From NCBI GenBank assembly GCA_964645005.1, contig CAZXYS010000009.1, positions 48,221 to 112,220 of the forward strand: a stretch of 64,000 nt of DNA. Reading direction: 5' to 3'. Shown piece by piece: positions 51,440 through 59,255 of this stretch (its first letter is position 1; each line of letters begins with the position of its first letter). The notes below the pieces were generated by a model. The model worked only from the letters and a program-made list of their open reading frames with translations, was not told the origin of the DNA and made no database searches. The position numbers and the translations under genes were made by a program. Source of the stretch: CAZXYS01 sp964645005. GTDB taxonomy: Bacteria > Bacteroidota > Ignavibacteria > Kapaibacteriales > UBA2268.

Positions 51440-52963
51440 ATGGACAAAAAAGGTAAAGTATACATAATAGGGGCGGGTCCGGGAGACCCCGACCTGATCA
51501 CAGTCAAAGGTATGAATGCACTCTATGAAGCTGATACCGTGCTTTATGATAAACTTGCTAATACCGAACTGCTCAAGTATTGCAAAGTTGATGCGGAATA
51601 CATCTTCGCCGGTAAAGAAGCCGGAAAACATTATATGAAGCAGGAAGAAACAATTAAACAAATGATTAAAAGCGCGAAAAGCGGAAAAACCGTCGTCCGC
51701 TTAAAAGGTGGTGATCCTCTCATATTCGGCAGGGGGGCTGAAGAAGGTGTCGCACTCCGTGAAGCCGGTGTGGATTTTGAGATTATTCCCGGAATCTCCG
51801 CAGCTACAGGCGCAGGCGCCTATGCGGGCATCCCTTTAACTCATCGTAATGTTGTCACTCAAACTGTTTTCGTTACTGCACATGAAACCCCCGGCAAGGA
51901 GACAACTCAGGTAGACTGGAACAATCTTGCCCAGATGAATAATACTTCCATTGTTATTTATATGGGAGGAGCTCTTCTTCCCAAAATAATTGAAACCCTG
52001 ATAGAAAATGGAATGCCGGAGGATATGCCATCTGCAGTTGTCGAGCATGCTTGCCTGCCATGCCAGAGATCATTAACTGCAAAATTGAAAGAACTTCCTG
52101 GAAAAGTCAAAGAGATGGGGCTCAAAGCACCAATGGTCACGATCATAAGCCCAACTGCCGAATTGCATGAAAAACTGAACTGGTATGAAAAGAAACCCTT
52201 ATTCGGCAAAAAAATAGTTGTTACAAGAGCCCGCGATCAGGCACGATCACTTTACAAAATACTCTCCTCACAAGGCGCATTAGCTATACCTTTCCCTTGT
52301 ATTAGAACAGCTTCAGCAGGTTCATCTGAAGAAATTATCGGCTTGATCTTTTCTAATGACTTCGACTGGATGGTTTTTTCAAGCGAAAACGGAGTAAGAT
52401 GGTTCTTCAAGCTTCTCCAAAATGGATACAGGGATGCAAGAATATTAAAAAATATTAAAATTGCCGTAATAGGCTCCGGTACTGCTGAAAAATTACGTGA
52501 GTTCGGTTTGAATTATGATTTCATGCCTTCAAGCTTCACGTCGGAATATTTGGTAGATGAATTAACCGCAAAATATGATATAAAAGGACAAAGATTCCTC
52601 AGAATAAAAGGCTGTTTCAAGCGTGACCCGCTGACTGAGGGATTAAGAAAGAAGGGAGGAGATGTAATTCCCTGCGAAGTATATGACCTAACCGGTGATA
52701 AACCCGACCAGGAATGGATTAACTACCTAAAAGAAAAAGGCGCTGATGCCGTTCTTTTCACCAGTATTTCAACTGTAGACAATTTTTATTCCATTCTCGG
52801 TGAAAAGGAAGCTAATAAATTATTCAAAACAACCAGAGCCGTCGCTATTGGTCCCGTAACCGGAGGCGCCCTTGAACAGCGAGGGGTAACAAATCTTACA
52901 ATAGCCGGCAAGCATAATCTCGAAGGACTTGTCGAGACTCTGATTGAAACTTTCAATTGCTAA
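51440..52963 (+). CDS. cobA-hemD: Uroporphyrinogen-III C-methyltransferase fused to uroporphyrinogen-III synthase (CobA–HemD)
   Basis: The 507-aa fusion has an N-terminal SUMT domain (about 5–245: VYIIGAGPGDPDLITVKG, RLKGGDPLIFGRGAEE, GISAATGAGAYAGIPLTHR). The C-terminal HemD domain (about 255–505: FGKKIVVTRARDQARSLYKIL, DWMVFSSENGVRWF, DAVLFTSISTVDNF) makes uroporphyrinogen III and the first methylates it to precorrin-2. Together with the upstream enzyme it completes siroheme synthesis for sulfite or nitrite reductase. The linkage fits the ATP sulfurylase gene at 56266. Confidence 0.92.
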   Translation: MDKKGKVYIIGAGPGDPDLITVKGMNALYEADTVLYDKLANTELLKYCKVDAEYIFAGKEAGKHYMKQEETIKQMIKSAKSGKTVVRLKGGDPLIFGRGAEEGVALREAGVDFEIIPGISAATGAGAYAGIPLTHRNVVTQTVFVTAHETPGKETTQVDWNNLAQMNNTSIVIYMGGALLPKIIETLIENGMPEDMPSAVVEHACLPCQRSLTAKLKELPGKVKEMGLKAPMVTIISPTAELHEKLNWYEKKPLFGKKIVVTRARDQARSLYKILSSQGALAIPFPCIRTASAGSSEEIIGLIFSNDFDWMVFSSENGVRWFFKLLQNGYRDARILKNIKIAVIGSGTAEKLREFGLNYDFMPSSFTSEYLVDELTAKYDIKGQRFLRIKGCFKRDPLTEGLRKKGGDVIPCEVYDLTGDKPDQEWINYLKEKGADAVLFTSISTVDNFYSILGEKEANKLFKTTRAVAIGPVTGGALEQRGVTNLTIAGKHNLEGLVETLIETFNC

Positions 52964-53092
52964 TGTGCTGCATAACTTATTTAATTTGTCTTTCACCATC
53001 TTTTTAGCTGCCACATATAATTGGATTACCTGAAATATTCATCCCGTATATTCCATCAGCGAATAACAATTATTTGTAATTATCTGTAACAC

Positions 53093-53245
53093 AGGCTGTA
53101 TCATAAGTGAGTAAATTTTGACACTTCGACTATGCTCTTGGTGACAGCCCATGAAAACTCGTATTTGTCATCCTGAGATGAGATTGCAAAATCCAGCTTC
53201 AGCGGGCCGGAGCCGGAAGAAAGACCAAAACTACGGGACATCCCC
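53093..53245. mobile_element. MITE-like element, copy C (about 153 bp)
   Basis: Left arm AGGCTGTATCATAAGTGAG and right arm (reverse complement) GGGGATGTCCCGTAG show the same GGG.NTGTCCC family pattern as copies A and B. The interior carries the GACACTTCGACT.TGCTC segment shared with copy B. No gene is credible here. Confidence 0.5.
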
Positions 53246-53249
53246 GCAC

Positions 53250-53298
53250 ATTCGTAGTTTTTAGATCCCTTGCAAAGTGCTAAAGCGCTTTGTTGCAA
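53250..53298 (+). repeat. Dispersed REP-like repeat, partial copy 3
   Basis: It aligns with the 3' half of 36989–37066 and ends in CAAAGTGC-TAAA-GCGCTTTG (53272–53291). Both full copies keep a longer 5' half that is missing here. Confidence 0.6.
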
Positions 53299-53356
53299 AA
53301 GATTACAAAATATTCCATTTTTCTGATCATTTGTTAAAAAAAAATTAAAAAAATAC

Positions 53357-53404
53357 TTGAATTATGAACAATAGTTCGTTATATTTGTATTGAACTATGG
53401 TTCA
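53357..53404 (+). promoter_or_regulatory. Bacteroidota-type promoter with two TGAAC-N4-GTTC operators
   Basis: TTG (53357–53359) and TATATTTG (53380–53387) are 20 nt apart and match the TTG-N19-TAnnTTTG consensus exactly at both elements. Two palindromes flank the -7 box: TGAAC-AATA-GTTCG (53365–53378), between the -33 and -7 boxes, and TGAAC-TATG-GTTCA (53391–53404), over the expected start site. They are 26 bp apart centre to centre. The first downstream gene encodes a DUF134 helix-turn-helix protein, so autoregulation is likely. Confidence 0.75.
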
Positions 53405-53437
53405 AAATTAAAAATGTAATAAAAAAAAGGCAAAAAG

Positions 53438-54196
53438 ATGCCCAGACCAAAGAGATACAGAAGAATGCGCCGCCCCCCGGGCATGCAGGGTTTCAAGCCC
53501 TTCGGCGGTATCTGCGAAGATGACGAGATTATGCACCTGCTTTACGAAGAATATGAAGCTATCAGGCTGGTAGATTACGAAAGTCTCTCGCAGGAAAAAG
53601 CTGCGGAAATAATGGAAGTTTCACGACCAACTTTCACACGCATCGTGGACAGTGCCAGGAAAAAAATTGCAAGCGCCTTTATCAATGGGCGATTGCTTCT
53701 TTTCGACGGCGGGCATATAGAATTTGACAAAAAATGGTACAGATGCAATGAATGCAAATTAATTTTCGACATCGAATCCGGCAAAGAGGATAAAGTAATA
53801 TGTCCGTTTTGCGACTCGGAGGATGTCGTTTTTATAAATGAAGAACTAAAATCAAAAGGTGAAATCATGGAAAGAAGAAGATCGGACAACAGACGCTTCG
53901 AAAGACAGGAAGAAAGAAAACAGGACAGAAAACAGGAACGCAAACAAGAAAGAAAACAGGAAAGGAAGCAGGATAGAATGCAGGACAGAAGACAGGACTT
54001 GGCATCCGACGATCACGAACGCCAATTTTTAGGCTCCGGCGGATATTGTATTTGCCCCAAATGCGATTACAGAAAACCCCACGAGCGCGGCGTGCCCTGC
54101 ACCGAGAAAAAATGCCCCGATTGCGGTTCTCGTATGGTGCGCGAAGGTTCTTATCACCACGATTTGATCAAAGAAAAAAAGAAAGATAAAGAATAA
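53438..54196 (+). CDS. DUF134 helix-turn-helix regulator fused to two zinc ribbons and an RKQE repeat linker
   Basis: The 252-aa protein begins as a DUF134 protein (MPRPKRYRRM, then GFKPFGG, then the helix-turn-helix LSQEKAAEIMEVSRPTFTRIVDSARKKI). A zinc ribbon follows (CNEC and CPFC, about 103–130). Residues 156–187 are a highly charged linker of seven RKQE/RKQD-like units. The C-terminal module (CPKC, then PC, then CPDC, about 205–232) resembles a small zinc-ribbon protein that is normally separate in NifX-like operons. M144 is preceded by AAAGGTG at good spacing, so an internal start may also make the C-terminal part alone. Regulation of its own operon through the paired operators is likely. 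Confidence 0.8.
   Translation: MPRPKRYRRMRRPPGMQGFKPFGGICEDDEIMHLLYEEYEAIRLVDYESLSQEKAAEIMEVSRPTFTRIVDSARKKIASAFINGRLLLFDGGHIEFDKKWYRCNECKLIFDIESGKEDKVICPFCDSEDVVFINEELKSKGEIMERRRSDNRRFERQEERKQDRKQERKQERKQERKQDRMQDRRQDLASDDHERQFLGSGGYCICPKCDYRKPHERGVPCTEKKCPDCGSRMVREGSYHHDLIKEKKKDKE
53915..53998 (+). repeat. Seven 12-bp coding repeats (RKQE/D units)
   Basis: In-frame tandem units encode (E/D)RKQ with small changes. The run is purine-rich on the plus strand and is a candidate for slippage-driven length variation inside the DUF134 fusion gene. Confidence 0.8.
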
Positions 54197-54318
54197 GCGT
54201 CTAAACGAAAAGATATTATTGCGAATGATTTTTTATTTGCAATTATTCTTTGTTCAAAGTGTAGGGGTTATATATATCAGCAATATTTGCACGAAATTAA
54301 ATTGAAAGGTAAAATTAC

Positions 54319-54696
54319 ATGAAGATTGCACTGGCATCAGATGACGGGAAAACAATTGCCCAACATTTTGGAAGAACTAAGGGATTCGTTATAGTGACTA
54401 TTGAAGAAAAGAAATTTGCAGGTAAGGAGTACAGAAAGAATAAATTTACTGCTCACGCTATGGACGAAGAAAATCACGGTCACGGACATGGCGGGCACAG
54501 CCATGAAGCGGTCATTGAGGCTTTATCTGATTGCTCCGCTGTCATTTCACGAGGAATGGGAAGAAGACTGTTCGATGATTTGATGAACAACAACATTCAG
54601 CCTTTCGTGACCAACCTGACTGATATCAAGATGGCAGTGATGATGTACATCAAGGATGAATTGATCATCCGACCCGAAGATACCTGTGAAAACTAA
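54319..54696 (+). CDS. NifX/NafY-family dinitrogenase-cofactor-like protein with His-rich loop
   Basis: The 125-aa protein has the DDGKTIAQHFGRTKGFVIVTIEE start and the ISRGMGRRLFDDLMNNNIQPFVT end of the NifB/NifX/NafY ribonuclease-H-like fold. A histidine-rich loop (HGHGHGGHSH, about residues 54–63) is inserted, a common feature of non-nitrogenase members and suitable for binding metal. No nif genes are visible, so it likely handles a metal or Fe-S centre other than FeMo-co. It is the second gene of the operon with the DUF134 regulator. Confidence 0.85.
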   Translation: MKIALASDDGKTIAQHFGRTKGFVIVTIEEKKFAGKEYRKNKFTAHAMDEENHGHGHGGHSHEAVIEALSDCSAVISRGMGRRLFDDLMNNNIQPFVTNLTDIKMAVMMYIKDELIIRPEDTCEN

Positions 54697-54723
54697 AATA
54701 TTTTTTCATTTATCGGGCGCTAT

Positions 54724-55119
54724 ATGGAGGCATTACTTCTTGCAATAAGTACCGACGACGGTATACATCTGTCTTCAAAAGACATTACCGCATGCGAAAG
54801 ATTCGATATCTATTATGTTTCCGAAAATGAAGATGTTTTCTTCGATGATGTTAGGAAAATCGATCTAAATAGCATATCTGCTGACAATGCGATAGAAAAA
54901 CTTAGGTCGTTGTTATCAAAATATGTTAATGATGTAAATATTATTGTTTCTAAGGAAATAGATAAAGATATCGCGGGTATTATCGGTGAATTCAACATAA
55001 AGCCCATTGTTTCCGGCAGAAGGCACGTAGACGAAGTGGTGAATTACATAAAAACAAACTATTCATTGATCGAAGAAAAGATCAACGAAAATCCCGGTGA
55101 AGTTTTTTACGTAAAATAA
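54724..55119 (+). CDS. Divergent NifX-like protein (131 aa)
   Basis: The 131-aa protein keeps a weak NifX pattern: ALLLAISTDDGIHLSSKDI at the start, then EKLRSLLSKYVNDVNIIVSKEID, then IIGEFNIKPIVSGRR at the end. It lacks the His-rich loop of its neighbour. It lies 27 bp after the NifX-like gene and 3 bp before the ferredoxin–MinD gene, so it is certainly in the operon. Function is unknown; a second cofactor chaperone subunit is the obvious guess. Confidence 0.65.
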   Translation: MEALLLAISTDDGIHLSSKDITACERFDIYYVSENEDVFFDDVRKIDLNSISADNAIEKLRSLLSKYVNDVNIIVSKEIDKDIAGIIGEFNIKPIVSGRRHVDEVVNYIKTNYSLIEEKINENPGEVFYVK

Positions 55120-55122
55120 GTC

Positions 55123-56010
55123 ATGCAATATAAGGAAATACTTTTCTATAGCTTAATTGAAGGCAGCGGCAAAACTACCGCTGCCTCATATTTTGCTGAC
55201 AAATTTGCTAAGGACGGCAAAAAGATTATCATATCCGATTACAACGTCTTTGCCCCCGCAATGCATCATTTCCACAAACCGGTTAGTTCAAAACAGGAGG
55301 ACTTTACCGGACAAAAAGCTGCCGTAATTAACCAGGACCTCTGTATCCACTGCGCCATGTGCCAGGAAGCCTGCAAATTTAACGCAATCGAGAATATAGT
55401 TGATTTCGAAGTAAATGAATACCGCTGCGATGGCTGCGGCGAATGCACGGAAGCCTGTCCCCTCGACGGAATAGAGCTGGTCCCTAAAATCTCCGGACAA
55501 ATGTTTATCGCCGAAACCGCCGCCGGACCATTGATTTATGGCAAAATGACTCCCGGCACTGATAATCCCGAAAAGTTAATTAATATCATAAAAGAGACAA
55601 CCAATAAAATTGCTTCTGAGACAAAGCCGGATTTTGTAATTATTGACGGTAATCCATATTCTGTGGAGTTTAAGCAAAACGGAACAGGTAACCGCCCAAT
55701 TAAGATCCTTATCGCCGAAGCAACCGAACGGAACTATCTCAGTCTCTTGAAAATGATCAATAACACTGCTCCTATCAACCTGCCAAACTATATCATTATA
55801 AATAAAAAAGGCATTAAAGGCAGCTTTTCCGACAAACTCAGAGAAGTAACAAAAATGAAAAACCTTTTTGTTTTAGGCGGGATAGCCTATACTAACGAAC
55901 TAAAAGAGAATTATTTAAAAGGTATCCCCGATACTGAAAATGCCGAGCTGGAAAAGATTTACCAGGAATTTAAGAGCAAAATAACTTCAAAAACCATAAC
56001 AAAACTATAG
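55123..56010 (+). CDS. MinD/Mrp-like ATPase with inserted bis-[4Fe-4S] ferredoxin
   Basis: The 295-aa protein begins like a SIMIBI ATPase, with an N-terminal strand, loop and helix (LFYSLIEGSGKTTAASYFADKF). A ferredoxin insert follows (about 67–120) with two CxxCxxCxxxC motifs: CIHCAMCQEAC and CDGCGECTEAC. The end has DFVIIDGNPYSVE and a LFVLGGIAYTNE region. The nucleotide loop reads IEGSGKTT, so the usual KGGxGKT of this family is missing and the signature lysine is lost. Family members with this layout accompany NifX-like proteins and zinc ribbons, so an Fe-S or metal-cofactor role is likely. The enzyme may have altered nucleotide use. Confidence 0.8.
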   Translation: MQYKEILFYSLIEGSGKTTAASYFADKFAKDGKKIIISDYNVFAPAMHHFHKPVSSKQEDFTGQKAAVINQDLCIHCAMCQEACKFNAIENIVDFEVNEYRCDGCGECTEACPLDGIELVPKISGQMFIAETAAGPLIYGKMTPGTDNPEKLINIIKETTNKIASETKPDFVIIDGNPYSVEFKQNGTGNRPIKILIAEATERNYLSLLKMINNTAPINLPNYIIINKKGIKGSFSDKLREVTKMKNLFVLGGIAYTNELKENYLKGIPDTENAELEKIYQEFKSKITSKTITKL

Positions 56011-56030
56011 CCGCAGAATGCCATTTACCT

Positions 56031-56127
56031 GGTATCAAAACCAGCAGCTTGTAACCGGCAGGATACTTTGCCGGATTATACTGCTAAGCAAGAAACGGTA
56101 TCAAAACCAGCAGCTTGTAACCGGCAG
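56031..56127 (+). repeat. Two copies of a 31-nt direct repeat
   Basis: 56031–56061 and 56097–56127 are identical (GGTATCAAAACCAGCAG…CGGCAG) with a 35-nt spacer. A partial third copy AAAACCAGCAGC.TGTAACC lies at 62043–62062, next to the B12-domain pseudogene. The first copy and its spacer form a small CCGGCA/TGCCGG hairpin. Confidence 0.8.
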
Positions 56128-56265
56128 CCATTAATTCTCTTCCTGCAATTGTTTACCTCTGCCGAAAATTTTTTTTGTACTCAAACAGCAAATATAGCTT
56201 TATGGATTATATTTAATTTTTTTCATATTTGTAATCTAAAATTTTACAAATAGGAAAAAAGAATT

Positions 56266-57978
56266 ATGAATAAACAATTAATAGAACCGCACGGCGGACA
56301 ACTGACAGAGCTTTTAATTAAGGACGGAACCCGGATAGAAGAGCTGAAAGACCGCAGCTACTCCATGAAGTCATGGGCAATGAACGAAAGGCAGTACTTC
56401 GATATTGAATTACTTTTGAACGGCGGATTCTCTCCTCTGCAAGGTTACATGAACCGTGAGGAATATGAATCCGTGCTGGATAACATGCGCCTGAAAGATA
56501 ACAGTCTCTGGTCAATACCAATTTACCTCGACGTAAGCGAGCGATTCGCAGAGAAGCTCAGCGAAGGCGAAGACATTGTCCTTCGTGATAGCGAGAGTTT
56601 CCCGCTCGCAATTTTACACATTGAAGACATCTGGAAGCCTGAAAAAGCAATCGAAGCTGACAAAGTTTACGGAACCGATGATCCCGAGCATCCCGGGGTA
56701 AATTATCTCCTAAACATAGACAACCCCGTATATCTTGGAGGGAAAATCTCCGGCTTGCATTTACCTGTACATTTCGACTACAACAGCTATAGATATACAC
56801 CAAGTGAATTACGTCACGAATTCGCCCGGCGCGGCTGGCGGCGAGTGCTTGCATATCACACCCGCAAACCTATGCACCGCCGTGAAGTGGAAGTAACCAA
56901 CCATGCCGCTAATGAGATCGGTGCCAACCTGCTAATCAATCCTATTGTTGGCATTACGGCAAAAGGCGACATAGACTATTTCACCCGCGTTCGCTGTTAC
57001 GAAAAGGTTCTGGAAAGATACCCCCGCGGGACAGCCCTCATGGCTTTGCTGCCGCTTGCAATGCGTATTGCTGGTCCACGCGAAGCCATGCTGCATGCCA
57101 TTATAAGGAAGAATTACGGCTGCAATTACATACTTATCCGAAAAAATCACGCCGATAATGACAACGGCAAAAACAAATCCTTCTACAAACCTGAAGAAGC
57201 CCAGCATCTGGTTAAGGATCATGAAAAAGAACTGGGCATAACGGCAGTACCTGAGCCGGACATGATCTACGTCACCGAAATGGCAAAATATTTTCCCGTC
57301 GAAGAAGTACCAAAAGGCTTCACGGCTATGGACCTATCAAACGAAGAAATTGAATACCGAATGAGCCGCGACTTGCCCATGCCCGAGTGGTATTCCTATC
57401 CCGACGTAATTGATGAATTAAAGAATGGACACCCGCCATTATCAAAACGGGGCTTTACAGTTTTCTTTACCGGCTTATCCGGCGCAGGAAAATCAACCCT
57501 GGCAAAAGGATTATTAGCAAAGCTCATGCAGGACGGAAGACGCCCGGTTACTCTGCTTGACGGCGATATAGTCCGTACACATCTCTCGAGCAAACTCGGC
57601 TTTTCCAGGGAAGATCGCTCGATAAACGTCCGCCGCATCGGATTCGTCGCAAGCGAGATAACCAAAAATGGAGGCATCGCTATTTGCGCACCCATCGCAC
57701 CTTACGAATCCGACCGCAATTTCAACCGCGATCTAATCTCACAATACGGCGGCTACATCGAGGTATACGTAAACACCCCTCTCGGTGTCTGCGAAGACCG
57801 CGACATCAAAGGGCTTTACTCAAAAGCCCGCAAAGGCTTGATCAAGGCATTCACCGGCATCGACGATCCTTACGAACCGCCGAAAGATCCTGAAATCACA
57901 GTCAATGCAACAAATGTTGAACCAGAGGTGCTTGTACAGGAAGTGATATTGAGAATAAAACAACTTGGCTATTTGTAA
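56266..57978 (+). CDS. sat-cysC: Bifunctional ATP sulfurylase / APS kinase
   Basis: The 570-aa protein has an N-terminal ATP sulfurylase domain (about 1–390) and a C-terminal APS kinase domain (about 398–570) with P-loop GLSGAGKST and LLDGDIVRTHLSSKLGFSREDR. ATP sulfurylase landmarks include LLLNGGFSPLQGYM and DYFTRVRCYEKVL. The nucleotide-binding motif is altered: HTRKPMHRRE (198–207) replaces the family QTRNPxHRxH, so the Q and the second His of the HxxH pair are changed. Kinase motifs look intact. It makes PAPS from sulfate in two steps if the first domain is active. It fits the siroheme genes upstream. Confidence 0.88.
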   Translation: MNKQLIEPHGGQLTELLIKDGTRIEELKDRSYSMKSWAMNERQYFDIELLLNGGFSPLQGYMNREEYESVLDNMRLKDNSLWSIPIYLDVSERFAEKLSEGEDIVLRDSESFPLAILHIEDIWKPEKAIEADKVYGTDDPEHPGVNYLLNIDNPVYLGGKISGLHLPVHFDYNSYRYTPSELRHEFARRGWRRVLAYHTRKPMHRREVEVTNHAANEIGANLLINPIVGITAKGDIDYFTRVRCYEKVLERYPRGTALMALLPLAMRIAGPREAMLHAIIRKNYGCNYILIRKNHADNDNGKNKSFYKPEEAQHLVKDHEKELGITAVPEPDMIYVTEMAKYFPVEEVPKGFTAMDLSNEEIEYRMSRDLPMPEWYSYPDVIDELKNGHPPLSKRGFTVFFTGLSGAGKSTLAKGLLAKLMQDGRRPVTLLDGDIVRTHLSSKLGFSREDRSINVRRIGFVASEITKNGGIAICAPIAPYESDRNFNRDLISQYGGYIEVYVNTPLGVCEDRDIKGLYSKARKGLIKAFTGIDDPYEPPKDPEITVNATNVEPEVLVQEVILRIKQLGYL

Positions 57979-58017
57979 TAAATTTGATATAAACAATGTC
58001 AAATAAATATATTTGAT

Positions 58018-59148
58018 TTACCTTACTTTGAACGTCATCATGGTAATTATCGCCAGCATGACGGCTATTATGTAAAAACGCATTACTATCTTCGGCTCCG
58101 GAAGTCCCTTTTTCTCGAAATGGTGATGCAGAGGTGCAATAAGTAGAATACGTTTGCCCTCGCCGTACTTCTTTTTTGTCCATTTATAATATGATACCTG
58201 GATAATTACCGAAAGAGCTTCGGCTAAGAAAATTCCTCCAAGGATAGGGAGAATAAGTTCCTTTTTCAAAAGTATAGCCATTGCCCCGAGTGCGCCGCCC
58301 AAAGCCAGTGATCCGGTATCTCCCATAAACACCTGTGCCGGATAGGAATTATACCATAAAAAGCCAAGAACCGCACCAAACAATGCTGCACAGTAAATTG
58401 TAAGTTCGCCGGAACCGCGCAGGTAAATTATATTCAGATAATCCGAAAAATTGATATTGCCAGAGAAGTAGCTTATCAAAGCAAGAGCAAGAAATGCGAT
58501 TCCAACAGTACCGATAGATAATCCGTCCAAACCGTCAGTAAGATTAACTGCATTTGATGTTGCGGTTATAATGAAAATGGCTATCGGAATGTAAAAGATG
58601 CCAAAATCAACATTGATATTTTTAGCGAACGGTACGGTGGTCAATGTCTTGAAAATATCGAAATCGGCTGAAAATTTTTCCGGGAAAAAGACTATAGTGC
58701 CGCCAACAATAACCCCGATCAAAATCTGACCAATGATCTTATACCTGCCGATTAAGCCGGTGGGCAGCTTCTTTACGACTTTCAGATAATCATCAAGGAA
58801 TCCTACCAATCCCAGCCATGCCGTAGTAGTAAATATCAAAATTACGAACATATTCAGCATATTCGCCCAGAGCAGCGTCGGCAGCAGAACCGCGAAAATT
58901 ACAATTAGCCCGCCCATTGTCGGAGTTCCGGCTTTACCGGCATGCTGTCCTACCCCGTCAAGTTCCAGTTTGGACTGCTCACCTAACTGATGCCGGTGAA
59001 GCAGACGAATAATTTTTGGACCTAAATAAAAGCTGATTAACAAAGCTGTGATAGCTGCAGCAGCAGCGCGGAATGTTATATACTGAAAAACACCGAAACC
59101 GGGTGGATCGAATGTGTCATGAAGCCATTTAAACAGGTAATAAAACAT
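58018..59148 (-). CDS. mraY: Phospho-N-acetylmuramoyl-pentapeptide-transferase
   Basis: The 376-aa inner-membrane enzyme makes lipid I. Ten hydrophobic helices are visible with the catalytic landmarks GTPTMGGLIVIFAV, the DDYLKVVKK loop, NLTDGLDGLSIG, FMGDTGSLALGG and APLHHHFEKKG. Length is normal. It lies 107 bp downstream of murF, a fragment of the dcw cluster order murF–mraY. The next dcw genes (murD, ftsW) are not here. Confidence 0.95.
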   Translation of the reverse strand: MFYYLFKWLHDTFDPPGFGVFQYITFRAAAAAITALLISFYLGPKIIRLLHRHQLGEQSKLELDGVGQHAGKAGTPTMGGLIVIFAVLLPTLLWANMLNMFVILIFTTTAWLGLVGFLDDYLKVVKKLPTGLIGRYKIIGQILIGVIVGGTIVFFPEKFSADFDIFKTLTTVPFAKNINVDFGIFYIPIAIFIITATSNAVNLTDGLDGLSIGTVGIAFLALALISYFSGNINFSDYLNIIYLRGSGELTIYCAALFGAVLGFLWYNSYPAQVFMGDTGSLALGGALGAMAILLKKELILPILGGIFLAEALSVIIQVSYYKWTKKKYGEGKRILLIAPLHHHFEKKGLPEPKIVMRFYIIAVMLAIITMMTFKVR

Positions 59149-59255
59149 TAGCTTATATTAGTGTCAATTAGTGAAATTCTTGTCAATTTTAATTCGCAAA
59201 ATTAAGAAAAGAATTCCAAACAGCGTAATTCAAGTTTGATTAGGTGAGCAATTTT

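Noticed and set aside
53101..53298. Leftward 65-codon frame in the MITE-like copy C region
   Set aside because: It is made of repeat sequence and has no homology pattern.
56031..56127. Two 31-nt repeats with a 35-nt spacer as a mini CRISPR array
   Set aside because: Only two full units, no cas genes, and a partial copy next to a pseudogene at 62043 shows it is a dispersed repeat.
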